NCBI GenBank assembly: GCA_018894105.1
Contig: CM032128.1
Coordinates: forward strand, 12,257,001 to 12,321,000
Origin: Jacaranda mimosifolia
Lineage: Eukaryota; Streptophyta; Magnoliopsida; Lamiales; Bignoniaceae
Length of the DNA: 64,000 bases
Direction: 5' to 3'
How positions within the stretch are numbered: position 1 is the stretch's first letter; each line of letters begins with the position of its first letter. Positions 46,386 to 60,200 of this stretch are shown piece by piece. The notes under the pieces are model-generated. The model was not told the DNA's origin. It worked only from the letters and a program-made list of their open reading frames with translations, and did no database searches. A program made the position numbers and the translations under genes.

Positions 46386-47660
46386 TCAAGGTTTCCTTGG
46401 CAATCTAAGGAATAGTCTCATCAAATACAATTTGAATAGTTTTTTGTACAACCTTTTTCCTCTCATTATAGACTTGGTATGCTTTGCTATGAATTGAATA
46501 TCCAACAAAGATACCATCATTAGATTTAGAATCAAACTTACCTTGAGGATCTCTATGGTTGAGAATGTGGCATTTGCATCCAAAGACTTGAAAGTAGGAA
46601 ATGTTTGGAACTTTTCCAGTCCATAGTTCATAGGGTGTCTTCCTGACAAACGGCCTTAGGAACACTCTGTCGATGACATAGCAGGCTATGTTTATGGCTT
46701 CTCCCCAAAAGGACTTTGGTAAATTGTATTCATTTAGCATTGATCGTGCCATTCCCTGAAGTACTCTGTTCTTTCTTTCAACAACCCCATTTTGTTAAGG
46801 AGTTCTAAGAGCAGAAAAGTCATGAGTATAACCATATTCATCACATAAATTGCTAAAGTCTGCATTATCAAATTCTAGACCATGATCAATTTTTATGGAC
46901 TTAATATATAGACCTTTTTCATTTTGAATTTTCTTGGTGAGAGGGATGAAGGATCTCAATGCATTATTTTTATGTGAGAGAAAGCGAGAAAAGTCATCCA
47001 CAATCACAAAAACATACTTACTTCCACTTAGTGACTAAGTTTACATAGGACCAAAGAGATCTAGGTGAAAAAGTTCTAGAGGTTTGGAAGTTCCAACATC
47101 ATTTATTTGCTTGAAATAAGTTTTCAATTGTTTCCCTTTTACACATGTATCACATACTTTGTTTTTATCAAAACTCAAATTGTGAATTCCTTTTACTAAA
47201 TTCTTTTTAACAATGTGATTCAGTAGTTTCATGTTTGTATACCCTAGACGTCTATGCCATGTCCAACTAGGGTCCTCAAATGCAACGAGACATTCTACCT
47301 TCTGATTAGATAGATCATTCAAATTCATGCAGTAAAGAAGGGTTCATTATCTTTTGAAACTATGCAAAGTGACGGTTTGAAATATACATGATATCCGCTA
47401 TCACATAGTTGACTAATGCTTTGCAGATTGTGTTTTAGTCCTTCAACTAACCAGATATTTTCTATGGAAGTTCCAATATTCTTTCCAATAGTTTCTTTTT
47501 CGATGATCTTACCTTTGGTGTTATCTGCGAATAGTATATTTTCACCATTGATTTCTTGTAGATTTCAAAAGAATGACTTATTTCCTGTCATATGTGTGGA
47601 ACATCCACTGTCCAAATACCACTTCTCGTTTCCTCTTCCGTTGGTTCCTACGTCACAGAT
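46386..47660 (-). pseudogene. Protease and integrase pseudogene of element 3
   Basis: Near 47630-47570 the minus strand encodes KWYLDSGCSTHMTGNK, an intact copia protease motif. The gag-pre-integrase and zinc-binding part is WTWHRRLGYTNMKLLNHIVKKNLVKGI...KVCDTCVKGKQ. The catalytic core gives PLELFHLDLFGPM, MIVDDFSRFLSHKNNALRSF and IKIDHGLEFDNADF. NLPKSFWGEAINIACYVIDRVFLRPFVRKTPYELWTGKVPNISYFQVFGCKCHIL follows. Stops near 47040 and 46795 and frame breaks make it inactive. Confidence 0.88.
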
Positions 47661-47716
47661 TTTAAATTTTTAGGTACCTACATATTATTGAGTCCTAATC
47701 CGTTAGATTTCTTGAC

Positions 47717-49175
47717 CTATACATACTTAGTTCCAATGAGTCTTTTTATAGGACACTTGTAGGATAGATGACCAGCATGATTACCTAAATGGCATGTTCT
47801 GGAATTTCTAAACTCTTTAACACTCAGGGACATTTTTCCTTTGATTTTTCTTTTCAAAGAATAGTTCTCATCAAGAAATTCTCTTATCTTTCTTTCTAGC
47901 TTTTGATTTTTCAGAACAATTCTATTTTTTTTGTTTAGTTCCCTTCTTGATAATGTTGTTGTAAACACGAACTAACTCTGATTTTTTATTTCCAATTTCT
48001 TGCAGTTGGTCCTTAAGAGAGTTTATCTCAATTTTGAATGCAGTCAATTGATTATAACAATCAACATGCAAATTAAAAGAATTGGTACTATCACAATCAC
48101 TTTCAAAAATTTTAGAATCACTTGCAAAATTAAAAGTTACATGTTTGTCTGCCATTAAAGTCCTCTACGTCAAAATGATCAGAATCAGAATCGTCCCACG
48201 TGATTGTCATAGCTCTTAGTTTGGAACTTTAGTCAACTTTTGGACTTCTCCTGAGCTTTGGGCAATCTGGTCTCTTGTGACCTACTTCATAACATTCATG
48301 GCTTATGATTTGTTCTGATTTCTGATATTCATTGTTGTATTTTTTGAAGTTGGTTTTTGCATCCTTTCTGAATTTTCCTTTTGCTTGAGTGAGTAGGCTT
48401 AATCACCTTGTGATCATGGTTATTTCCTCGTTCACTATTTCATCATCAATATCACCTAATTCTTCGTTCCAGTCTCCAGTCTCCATTTTCTACATTAAAG
48501 GCTATGTTTTTCTTGCTTTTGCTTTCAGAACTTTCTTCCTTGCTTAGGAGTGTCATTTCATGTGAGGTGAGAGACCCAATAAGTTCTCCCATAATCATCG
48601 TTTCCAAATTTTTTGCCTCATGAATGGCCGTAACTTTAAGGTTCCACTCTTTGGGTAAGGAACGCAGTATTTTTCTTATATGACTTTTCCCTGGGCAAAC
48701 ATTGGATTTATAATTTCCAAAAATCGAGCATACATTTAACTTACTGATTCACCTATTTTCATAGAAAACATTCAAATTGGTGAGTACAAAGAGCAATTCT
48801 TTCTAGCCTTACCTAAGAGGTTCCTTCTGAGTGATTTGCAACATATCCCACATCTTTTTTGCTGAAGATCAAGTGCTAAAGTGGTTGTATTCATTCCTCT
48901 TTAACAAGGGCACAGGATAGAATATTCTTTGCCTTGGCATTGGTTGAAAGGACTTTTTTATCTTCGGGAGTAAGTTCCAATATGCCCTTTGATAGCATGT
49001 CTGAGTTTGTTGGAATGAGAGGCCCATCAATGACAACACTCCAGAGATCATAGTCCAAGGCAATGAATAATTCTTGAATTCTATTTTTCCATGTGGAATA
49101 GTTAGTCCCATCGAACAGAGGAGGACGGGCATGAGATTGACCTTCTGCGTAGATGTCAAAACTGGAAGCAGCCAT
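47717..49175 (-). pseudogene. Gag pseudogene of element 3
   Basis: The ATG at 49175 begins MAASSFDIYAEGQSHARPPLFDGTNYSTWKNRIQELFIALDYDLWSVVIDGP, a typical copia Gag start with the LFDGTNY-W motif. The UBN2 core continues in broken frames to about 48400. Knuckle 1 (about 48300-48250, HECYEVGHKRPDCP) lacks one Cys. A Lys/Glu-rich helical stretch (48155-47922) follows. Knuckle 2 (TCHLGNHAGHLSYKCP, about 47800) has Gly for the second Cys. The two-knuckle layout matches the nested fragment in element 1, where both knuckles are intact. Confidence 0.85.
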
Positions 49176-49191
49176 TTTAAGAGGTGACCTG

Positions 49192-49203
49192 GCTCGGATG
49201 CCA
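49192..49203 (-). promoter_or_regulatory. Primer binding site of element 3
   Basis: The minus strand reads TGGCATCCGAGC two bases after the LTR, an initiator-Met-type PBS (TGGTATCAGAGC) with three changes. Confidence 0.85.
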
Positions 49204-49205
49204 AT

Positions 49206-49774
49206 TGAAAGTTTATGGGGTGTTTTATAAGTAAGAGTAAAGAGATGAAAGTTTGGAATATTCAAAAGACTATTGAAAATAAGATAAAGAAACATAATGA
49301 TTTATAATAGTTCGGCAAGCCTCCTCCACTACCTAAGTGATATCACTTACAATTTTTAACCTGCAATATTATTAAAAGAAAAGCAAATACAAGATACAAA
49401 GTACCAAAAGGCTGAAACTTGCACTACTATAAAAAGCTGACTATATGACAGCAATACACAAGTTCTCAATCAACTAAATGTAAGCAACTCAAGGCTTATA
49501 CAGTATACTGTGAGACACACTCAACACTTAGTGTGATTCTCACTTAAATATGCTGCTACATCAGAGTTCCCTTTGATAGCCGAGCTTGTAATCTGTCATT
49601 TTCCTTTTCTGTCAGACAGCTAACTTTCCTTCTGTGATTCCAACAGTCACTTGCCATAAAACATTGATATGTACAAGGAAATAATTCTAAACGGTAACTT
49701 TCCATTTTGAAGAGAATAAAAGATAAGATAATTGATTGGTCATTTGTCAAAACATATTTGAAAGAGATCTAACA
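49206..49774 (-). repeat. 5' LTR of element 3
   Basis: 569 bp, TG...CA termini on the minus strand, collinear with 42176-42750. ATTAT follows at 49775-49779. Confidence 0.93.
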
Positions 49775-49779
49775 ATTAT

Positions 49780-51222
49780 AATAAAATCCTTCAAAATATC
49801 CTATATATAACAATATGGATATAAGTATCAACTAATAAAGGTAAGAGCATTTGAAAAAAAAAAAAAAAGGGAACTTATTGAACATTGGAGTTTTAACTAA
49901 TAAAGGTAAGGGCATGTGAAAAAGAAACTTACTGAACAATGGAGTTTTAATGATCAAAAAACTTCTATATATTATGATTTAAGAAGAAATAGATTTTGTA
50001 AATAAAATATAATTATTTTTTATATTAGAGATCAATAAACAATTGTTTGTGTCAATCAATAGTTTGAAACTTTAAGAATGGATTAAGCACATGTCCATCT
50101 AATATGAAACTTAATAAACAACCATCAATAAAAAATTTTAAGAATTGAGTAAAAGTTTAGTGAATTTTAGTCAAAAAATTTCCTTAAGAAAAATACTATA
50201 GATATATAATTTCCCTTGAAATTATTTCAATTTGATTGAGAAAAATAGTATAGATAAAGTGTAATGACTTTATCTTAGCTTGTAAAAAAATTATTAGTTG
50301 TAAAAAACTTATCCAACAATTAATAAATATCTAATTGTCAGTAAAAAGTAGGTTATACTTGAATTTGAATTATGTTGCTAATTATCTAAATAAATTTTAA
50401 ATTTTTGTATAAAACAAATAATCAATAACCAATGAGAATATTTTAATTCGATTAAAAATCTCAAAATTTTGAAAATTTAGAATTTAATCAAAACTATACC
50501 AGCATAATCAAATTCTGTTATGCTATGTATAACATTATAAGTATATAATCAGTTACAATTTTCACATTATTATTCAAAATACTATCACTAATTTATCTAT
50601 TTATTTTTCCCCCTAATGGTGATATCCACCGCGTAGATTCGGTCTACAAGTAAGATATGTAATTCATAAATCACAAGGAAGTTTCCTACTTCCGGAGGCC
50701 CAAAATTGGCAAATACTAATCCGAAATCAAAATCGCAACCAAATCTCCAGGCATGAGCCATTCACTGCTAGGCGGCTAGGCCAACTTCACATTCACGGCT
50801 CAAAGGTATACCTATTTGAACTGCAAAAATGTAAATACTTACCACCAAAAATTACAAAGTTCGTCCTCATGCTGCCACTCTATTCCCAATGCCAACAAGG
50901 ATATTGTTTGAATCATAACATATTTTTCTTTTTCTTTTCTTTTCTTTTCTTTTTTTTTCTTTCAATCTACTAGAATCCAATAACAAAATGTTGACTTCAA
51001 AATCAAAACAGCAAACCCATTCAAAAAGCATCAACCAGAAACAAGCTCTGGCAATAGTACTAAATACTTGGTAAACCATAAAACAAAATCAATTAAAAAA
51101 GTAGCAATCAGAGAGTACCTAAATAAAATAGCTGCTAAACCAAAAAACAGCCAGAGAAAGTCTAACAGTACACCTTCGCCATCTTCACTAGGAATTTTAT
51201 TTATGAGGATCAGTCTCACAAC
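49780..51222. other. Intergenic and 3' flank of the DCD gene
   Basis: AT-rich sequence without coding signal. It contains a 65-bp tandem duplication (49830-49950) and a TTTTCTTTTC-type pyrimidine tract (about 50928-50963). A minus-strand AATAAA (about 51192-51199) lies about 25 bases past the DCD stop and could take part in polyadenylation, although it is very close to the stop codon. Confidence 0.5.
49830..49950. repeat. 65-bp tandem duplication
   Basis: AACTAATAAAGGTAAG starts copies at 49830 and 49895. Both end in GGAGTTTTAA after an A-rich middle of different length. Confidence 0.8.
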
Positions 51223-54200
51223 CTAAAGACGATAGACACGTACCAAGCCTGCGCCTGCCCGAGAAGGATATTCTGCAGAATATATAGGTTCAGCATACGA
51301 ACGCTGATCTCTGTATGAAGCATAGGAATAGCTGCTGCTACCAATGTCATGGCGATGCCTGCTTTCCAAACTTATTGGATGACTGTCACGACGCTCCAAC
51401 AATTCTTCCCCCCTATAAGAATCACGGTAGTCAACCCCTCGATCCTCTCTATAAATATCACGGCGATCAGATAATGTATCCCTCCTGTAACTGCTGCTGT
51501 AAGGCTCAGAATGTGTTCCACCCCGACGCTCCAAATATGAATCTCGCCCATCTCTGTAAGAATCACGGCTCTCCATATATGGATCACGACGCTCTATATA
51601 TGAATCCCGTCCATCTCTGTAAGGATCACGACGCTCTAGATAAGGATCTCGGCCATCTCTATAAAGATCACAACGCTCTATATATGGATCTCCTCCATCT
51701 CTGTAAGGATAATGACGCTCCAGAGATGGATCTCTGTAATGATCACGACGTTCTCTATGTGGATCTCGCCCATCTCTGTGAGGATCAGGATGGGTTAAAA
51801 GTGGATCACGCCTATCTCTGTAAGGACTATGACGACTCTCCAAATATGGATCTGGCCTATAAGCATTCGCATCAGAAGTCCTCTCATAGACAAATGAAGG
51901 AACGGTAGATGGTACAGGTGCTGACAGAGGTTGACGCATTGGTGCCACTGGGCTTGGGTTAATAACCCTCCTCAAGCGCTTACGAGGGCGCTCATGGTAT
52001 CGGGGCTCCTCCCTCAATGCAGGGCGCCTATCATCGCCCACTTTCTGCCTTCTGGTACTCTCTCGGTGTAAAAGCTGTTTCTTTTCTGCTGTGTGGCTTC
52101 TGCCTAACTTTTTAGATCGATGCCTTTTGCTTGAAGCAATAAACAGCTTACACAATTTCTTAACCTGTGGAGGAATTAGAGAATGTGGTCAAGATAATTG
52201 TATGAGATGCAGATGTCAACATCATCCTTGGGGATAGCATAAGTAGTATAGGATTGATCCCTAAAGACACTACCAACATACCTGTTCTGAATTCAGTTGG
52301 CAATCAAACTTTGTCTTTGTATAGTAGTTGTCCTTGATAACCTTTTTGAACTTCTCCTCCGCTAATGGCAAGCAATCATCCAGAACAGTGAAACGAACCT
52401 AATAGGATGCACAGTTTTCTAATCAAAATCAAGATTTCAAACATATTCATCTATGTAATTTTTCAACATTGCTTACAGTGCAGTTGTTCATATAATGCAT
52501 AGCATATTCACCCAACATCAACTATATATTTAGCAACTCAAAACATAATTATCAGATTTATGGATCAAAAATCAATTTCGTAGAACAATATCATTCAGAA
52601 TCTTATTTCTAATGAAAGATGATAACAAGGACAACAGAAGTATAAGATAGAGCTCTGGATAATCATTCATCAACCATGAAAGCCAAACCACATTAATTAA
52701 TTCTCAATGGAGGAAGTATTTGATTTGCTATGTTTTAGCATATCAAAATAACAGTCAAAACAAAACCATATAGCTTGTAAACTTAAAAGTTTTGTCGTGA
52801 CTACTTTGAATGAAGCGAGAAGGCATCTTAAAACTCAGCATGTCCTTGACATTAGAACTGCAAAAGCTAGTCTAAAAGGAGGGCAATAAAGTTTTGAAAC
52901 AGAAACAGCTTGGTCGCTAAAGTATGAAATAAATCACATGAAACACTTCCAAATACTGCAAATAAATAGTCACTTTTCACTATCTTCTTATGGTAGCTGA
53001 ATATATTTGGACTGCCAAAAGAATTATTCCACTTGTCTTGCATTCAGAAAACCACCTGTTTTGAGACGTGTTGAAGTTCTTTCTGCATTTGTTTTAATTT
53101 CCCAGATTTTGCAATAAAGCTACACAAATCTGACTCCAAAATATGCTTGCTGCTTCTAGTATTCGACATAGTAGGCTCTCATATCACTTTATCCATACAG
53201 AGAGAAAATGGATAGGTGTGTAAAAAAAAAAAAACCTATTCAACAATTTCCCATTAGGAAAGAAAGGAAGAGAGAACCAGAAATCCACATTTCCTGATAA
53301 ATTTTGATAGGAATTTGACTGGATAAAGGCAATATCGTAGGCTTTCATAGGACTCACTTCCCATTTATAACAAAAGGATTATTAAGACTTCACACCAACA
53401 GGGGTCGCAGTGGACGTGCATAACAATTTTTGAACGGACCATAGGCCAAGCCAAAACTGTAACAAAGAGTATAAACTGAAACAAACAATACAAGCTTCAC
53501 TTATCAAAAATTTGAAAAATAGTTTCATTTAATTGCAGAAGACTCACGTATGGAAATCAACAGGAGAAAAAATCACGTAAACAAGACAAAACTTTCCCTA
53601 TTCAGGCAGTGCCTTTTACATCCCTTGCTCCCCACCCCCCAGCCAGAATACATTTCAAACTCCACCTTCACCTTTCCTCAAGTGGTCCTCACCTCTGAGA
53701 AGAGGAAAAATGACGACAAAAACATGGAAGAACACAGAAAATCATTAATAAAAAAAAAATTAAGATACAGAAAAAATTAAAACATAAAACTCTTAAAACT
53801 TCCTTTAAAGGAAACCATTATATATATTCATGGCAATGTCATCACCTGGGAATTTGCATTGCAAATGCAATTCAATTGTTCTACAATATGATATTTGTCA
53901 TTCAATCAAGTAACAAAGTTATTCTTTCCATATGGGATTTCCTTTCAATTTCACTTATGCTTGATAAGCTCAAATGGGCTGATCAAAAAAGGAAAATGTA
54001 CAATGCACCAAAACTCTCAATCAAGTTTCAAACAATTTAGTTCTTTTTTTTTTTTTTATCAAATTTATATATACGCATGCCAGAAAGGGTTTCAAACCTC
54101 TAACCTCCCTATGGAACTGCATTCTAGCCAAGGTTGTATGTCATTCTTGAACCAACTCAAGTCATTTGGACCTCTTAAAGGTTCTAACCAAGGAGCACGC

Positions 54201-57200
54201 AGAAAACACATAATTTCACCTCCAAAAATGACTTTCTTCAAACAGAAGGACCAAAGATAGAATCAGACTGATTTTCAAAATGCCTTTCTGAATATTCCTC
54301 AATATCCCGACTATTCACGGAATGTGAGAAGCAAATGAGTATGGATGAGGCTTATGCCACTAGGTCAAAGGACACTCGGCTTTCAAACAAAATTAGTTTA
54401 CGATCATGGAGGTAATTAAGAACATAATATTCTTATTTAATCCTATATTAACTAATATGTTTTTGTAGCTTGTTCACTAATTCCAGCTTTATTTTCTTTG
54501 TTCTTTCAATTGAGGCTTCTTTCAACCAACTCTACCAAGACCTCTTTCGCCATCAATAATGCGTTATCCTGTCTCATGAATCATGATGCTCTTGACTGCC
54601 TTTGGTTAGTATATCCATGCCACACTAGCAATTGCCACATCTTCATTTTGAGATTTCTATTGACCTACTTAACACCAATGAACATCAAAAAAGCATCCTG
54701 TTTGCTATTGCATAATATGAATAAGTACAACATGTGCACTATATGGCATATGCTTTAAGTCTCCATTCTCAAACTGACATGTTCCTCTTTGCAACTCTTC
54801 TTTGAAATATCAAACTATAACACATATTTTGCTGGATCATTATCTTAACTTCTTCTTCCTTAAACTACATTTCTTATGTACAAGTTACTAATTTATAGGT
54901 GTGGAACTAGAATCTGCCTTTTAATTAACCCATAATATAATACAAAATCTCCAGAAAGCCATGCATCTGTAGCAAATACATGACACCAATACTTTCTACA
55001 ATCTCAGACACATGTCAACACTCTTCTAACAGGTGGCAAGAATCAACTTCTGAAACACTTGTCTGACACCTTTTTAGACCATATCCAAGCACAACAGCAG
55101 AAAGTAAACATGATTTTTCAGTCAACTTAGTGGATGTTCTAGCTTGGCACGAAATTCTGAAGCTTAGGGAGATGTGAGATTCTGGCCTATAAGCCTTGTT
55201 CCTTCTATACCTGATCTCATCACACACTTTTTCCAGTTATCTCATGTTATTGCTAGACAGGAAAAAAATTTCATATATTCATAGGGATTCTTTAGAACCC
55301 CCCAATGAAAAGGTTAGTTGGTATTAAGTACTTTGGTTCGCTAAACATGTTCCAAGATACTCCATTACTTGGCTTGCTCTTCTGAAAACATCTCATATTT
55401 AGGACATAATATTGCAGTTTGGATTAGTTCAATTCCATGTCATCTTCTTTTTGCATGAATCATTATTTGTTTGTGCTAAATACGGCATATAGTGCATGGC
55501 TGTACGTGGAAATAAGCTTTCAGAATATGTTCTCAAGCAGTTGGTAACAGTTCTATGAAAACTGATTTTGAAGCTCATTTTTGGCCACAATCATTACATT
55601 TGGCAAGAGATAGAGAACATTTTATACAGGGATGCCCAAGAAAGATCTTCTATCCACAGTGAGATGCAGCATTGCGGGGTTAAAAGCATCTTCCTGTATT
55701 GCCACATAATACATGGCTCTGAAGGAATGGAAATTACATGAAGATTTAATCATGTATCCTCATGTGAGTTAGCAAGCTTTGAGAATTGTAAATGACATGG
55801 GTGCATAGTTATGAAAGGCGTGAGGCGGAAGGCGGGTGAGAGCCCCATTTTTAAGGCGAGAGGCGGGCGACCAAAAGGCGAATGAGTTTATTGTATAAAT
55901 ATATACATATATATATATAATACAAAAATTACAAAAACATGTTACTTATAAATGATAAAAAATAGCAAAACTTAGAAGAAGGAAGAGGAAGAAAAATAGC
56001 AAATTTAGAAAAAAAACAGCAAAATAGAAAGCAAGTCTAGGCTATGTAGTAGTTAATGTTGTTGGAAATGATAGAAGTAATTATTAGATACTATTGGAAG
56101 TAGTAGTCAGTTAACATAAAAAAAATTGATAAGAATTAATAAAGTCTTGAAAATAGTATTCATTCAAGCAATTAGTGTGGCCTTGGGAACAATAGAGTTA
56201 TAGAAAATAGTATAGGCTATTCAATACTCTTCTAGTAAATTGTAGTTATATCAATGCTTCGAGATAAAAGCAGATCAATTAAACAACAGACTTAAAGAAA
56301 CCAAAAAAAAAAATGACATAAAAAAATGGCAACTTAGAGACGCCGCCATTGGCGGTTCAATCGGCGGAGATTGTGGTGGCAGCCATGGCAAAGGGCCTCC
56401 TTTGTTTTCTTTCATTTTTTAAGTTTTTGTTTCTTTATTTTCTCAGTTTTAGGCGAGGCGTGCGAGGCGCCCGCCTTGGGGCGCCTTGTGGCAGGTGCCT
56501 GGCCTCACAGATTTGAGGCGCCAAGGCAGCGCCTGGCTTGCCTGGGCGCCTGAGGCGAGCCAGGTGCTCGCCTTTGATACCTGTGCATGGGTGTGTGAGT
56601 TTCTGTGACCAATCGGTTGTCCAAACTACCATTGTCATTTGTGTTATTCCTTGTTAACTTGGAGCTAGTATATTGTATATTTTGTTCCTCGTGTGAGAAG
56701 TTATTTACCTTACCAAGAAAGACATTAAGTTCATTAGGATAAATGCTATTCTATCAAACACAGGTAAAAAATAATGGTCTGAGCATATTTTCAAAGATGT
56801 AATTCTTAAGGCAATTATTCAAGAGACATGCCCCATATTCACTTCATGCAGACACCAAAGATATAAAGTACTCTGAAAACTACCAATTAATATGTGCTTT
56901 GCGAGTGTATTAGACAAGGGCGCATAATAGAGGAGAGAGTTCCAAGGATTAAAAGAGAGCAATATTATCTATATAAATCACACCTTCCTATGCAAAAGCT
57001 GCTATGAAGTTCTATCCCATGATTAATCCTTTTGATTGGTAACAAAATAATTTCAAGGGAAGTCCAACTACCTGGATTTGTGTTAAATTCCCATGCCTTC
57101 TTTCATTATGACCAAGAACACTTCTGCAGATATAATTTCAATAATCTAAACATCAATCAAAATTTCTTCGATGTCATGTCTTGTTACAAATTAAAGTTTT

Positions 57201-60200
57201 CTTTTCCAATAAGATTCAGATATTTGTCACGTACATGACATACGAGTATAGAAGACAGTACGCTTGATAATACTCTTAATCCAGAAAAGCAGTAAACAAT
57301 TGTTTTTTAGCTTATAAGACAACAGTAACTAATGCCCATAGGTCAGTTCTCTATTTTATTTCATGTCCTGCAACCTGTGTTGCCCAAATGTTTTTATTAC
57401 TGAGTACAGATTTTAAAGCATGCATTTCGGTAGATTGTGGCCTTTTTGGTCTCAAAAAATTCCACAAATGCACCAGCAACTGATAATATTTTATTGTATG
57501 CCTTTTCTTCATATTGCTCAAGTCCTAAACCCACTTTGTGGTATCAACAAAATTTGAGCATAATACATTATAGGACCTGTCTGAACATTTCTGTGCAATA
57601 AGCTATGTACCACATGCTGATTTATGACTTTATGATAGGCCATGACGACGACAATATGTCCACTGTATGTTGTAAAGGGATTGTCAACTTTATTAATTCC
57701 ATTGCAGTGAACAGAAACTGAACCAAATGGCTTACACATCATGCCACATGCATGTGATGACCTAAGTAACGCTTCATTATTTATAGTATCTTCTCTAAAT
57801 AAGCAAAGTCATCAACGAGAATTTTTTTTGGATGTATCTCTAACTTACAGATCTATTGTCCAGAAAGCAGGAAAATCCTGTCATCTGGTACATCCATTAG
57901 ATTCTGTAGTGTGCATTAAATTTGAAGAACCCTATCATGTAATTATAAAGGTCACACCATAGAATGGAATGTGGATGAAATAGTAAAATAGTGTCAACAG
58001 AAAAGACATGGAACTATAGAAGGAAGCTAGTACATGAATTAAACTCCATCATCACATTGCATCAGCAAATATTTCAACTTTTAGGATGCCCCAAACAAAG
58101 GTTTGCTGCATTGAAACATCTCAACATTGTGAAGATCCAACATAGCAACATAGCATGTAATTCAAAACCAACAGTTACAAGTTCCTAAGTATCAATGTTT
58201 CTAGAAAACACAATCTTCTCTAATTACTAGCGTATCGTCCAAATGTTACATCTAAACCATGTGGACTTGAGAATCAGTTTAGGATATAAGAATTCGTTAT
58301 GACAATATAAATTCAAAGATAGAAAAAGGGACTGGGTTATCAAATTGAAATACATAAGCTCTCAGCTTAAGAAATATGACCTTGTTACGTTAAGAAAATT
58401 GCACAAAAATATTCATGTTCTAGTCATACAAAAAATTACAGAGCTTCACTTATAGAATATTAAAGTGGACGATAACTTTGATCAAACGTAACAACCCAAA
58501 GGAAAGGGAAAAAAATAAAGTAATATAGTAGTCTGGTAAGCTCACAAACAAAGCCGCTTTCCTGTATAAAATTTTTCCATACATTTATACAACCTCTAAT
58601 CGACAGAAATCAACTGAGCATAATTTGCACATCTTTTACAGTGAATTAATACAGAACCTGCTAACCAACCAACTACATAACATGAAAGACAGGCATCGGG
58701 TAAAACCATAAGGGCCCACTTGTTTGCATATCTAAATTGGAATCGGAATCATCTGATAACCAGAAATAAAAAATTTCTAAAATTTGATATGTTTAAATTA
58801 ATTGAAGTAAAAGAATGCCCAAAGTTGGGAATCTCACCTCCAAAATATAGGAACTCATAATACCAATTTCAATAAAATATTGCGACCACTTCCTTGGTAA
58901 TCTCACACAGATATTTTATAAAGACATTCTTACTCTTAATAATTTTACATATATATATATATAGGGTCATATATGTCCTACATCACTATATAAATATGTA
59001 CGTGTTTGCATGTGCATATCTATTGATCATTCATGTATAATTGTTTAAATATTTTTCCATGTTCTAAATTTAGTATCGTGTCTTTTGTGTGTTGTTAGTA
59101 ATGAATAATTATTTAACTAAAATAATAATTTTATATGATATATTAACTGTTTTTATAAGAATAATATATTGTTGACAAGTTAATAATTCTAGTTAACATA
59201 TTATTGAATTATTAATATATTAATATTACTATTTTCAAATATCATGATAATAATTTTATGAGTCATAATAAATGTTTTAAAGCGTTACATACTATAGGTA
59301 ATTGCATTATCATATAACAACAAATTAAATAAATTAATTGTTATAATGATTGTCGAAAAGCAACTTTGATATAAAAACTGTAATTATCACCTGCAACTAT
59401 TAGAATAACCAATTAACTGAAAACTAGTTTTTTGAGTAAATAATTATTTATGACCAAAAATTAGTAATGGGTAAAATAAGTCAAACATGAGTAATAATAT
59501 GTTAAATTAGCAATAATATTAATTCCTAAAAAATAAAAAAGATAATCAATATGTAGTTAAATTTATTGATGCATACTTTTGACTCTAAATATGAATATAC
59601 ACAGAGAGAGACTGACGACATTTTTTTCAATTAACGTAACTTTAGATTCTTTTACTAAATTTATGTGTGAAGTGTGAACCACATACACTGAAAAAGAAAT
59701 TTTGTTTTATTACCTTGGTTATAAATGGCTTCTCAGTTGTCAAACACAACACTTTAATCAATTACTGTTATTAAGTCATCAATTTACACACTCCCATTCA
59801 AATGTGTTCCCTACCAAACAAACAAGTTACAAGCCTGAGAACTTCTTTCAGACGTAAACTTCATTATCCTTCAGAAAGTTGATATTGATCAGTTTATTGA
59901 TGCAGTTCCAAATCCTTGGTGTGATGCCTCGGAGTTCTAAGTGCAACACTGGTTCTTTGATTGCTCTTGATCTTCTCTCTTAATTTTCTCATTTTTCTCA
60001 TTCCTATAACATCCATATCTTGATTCTTCCTTCCATTTATAAACATCACAGATGAAAAAACCCCATGCTTTTTCCTGGTCCATAAACAGCTAAAACAGCT
60101 TTAGAACCCTAATTACTGTCTCACAGTACTGCGCCGTCCCCAAATATCAATTAGTTGTCAAGGTTATTCTACATCCGTTTGGCACTGTCAGCTGCAAACA

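Larger units (their letters stand above)
42171..49779 (-). mobile_element. Element 3: complete decayed Ty1/copia retrotransposon with envelope-like ORF
   Basis: The 7599-bp element (42176-49774) lies between perfect ATTAT repeats at 42171-42175 and 49775-49779. The 3' LTR is at the left (42176-42750), with PPT 42764-42751. The 5' LTR is at the right (49206-49774), with PBS 49203-49192. On the minus strand the order is gag, protease, integrase, RT, RNase H, then an additional ORF before the PPT. Ty1/copia with a third ORF recalls the Sirevirus arrangement, although the LTRs are short. LTR identity looks near 90%, so it is younger than elements 1 and 2 but still not intact. Confidence 0.93.

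Noticed and set aside
51315..51908. A 197-codon plus-strand open frame with KNHG/KDHDALYMDL repeats
   Set aside because: It is the antisense shadow of the [14 protein letters not shown] repeats. The minus strand has a DCD domain, valid splice sites and a stop in the right place.
58700..59830. A MITE bounded by ACTTGTTTG inverted ends in intron 1
   Set aside because: Only about nine terminal bases match and no flanking duplication was seen, so it is too weak to list as an element.
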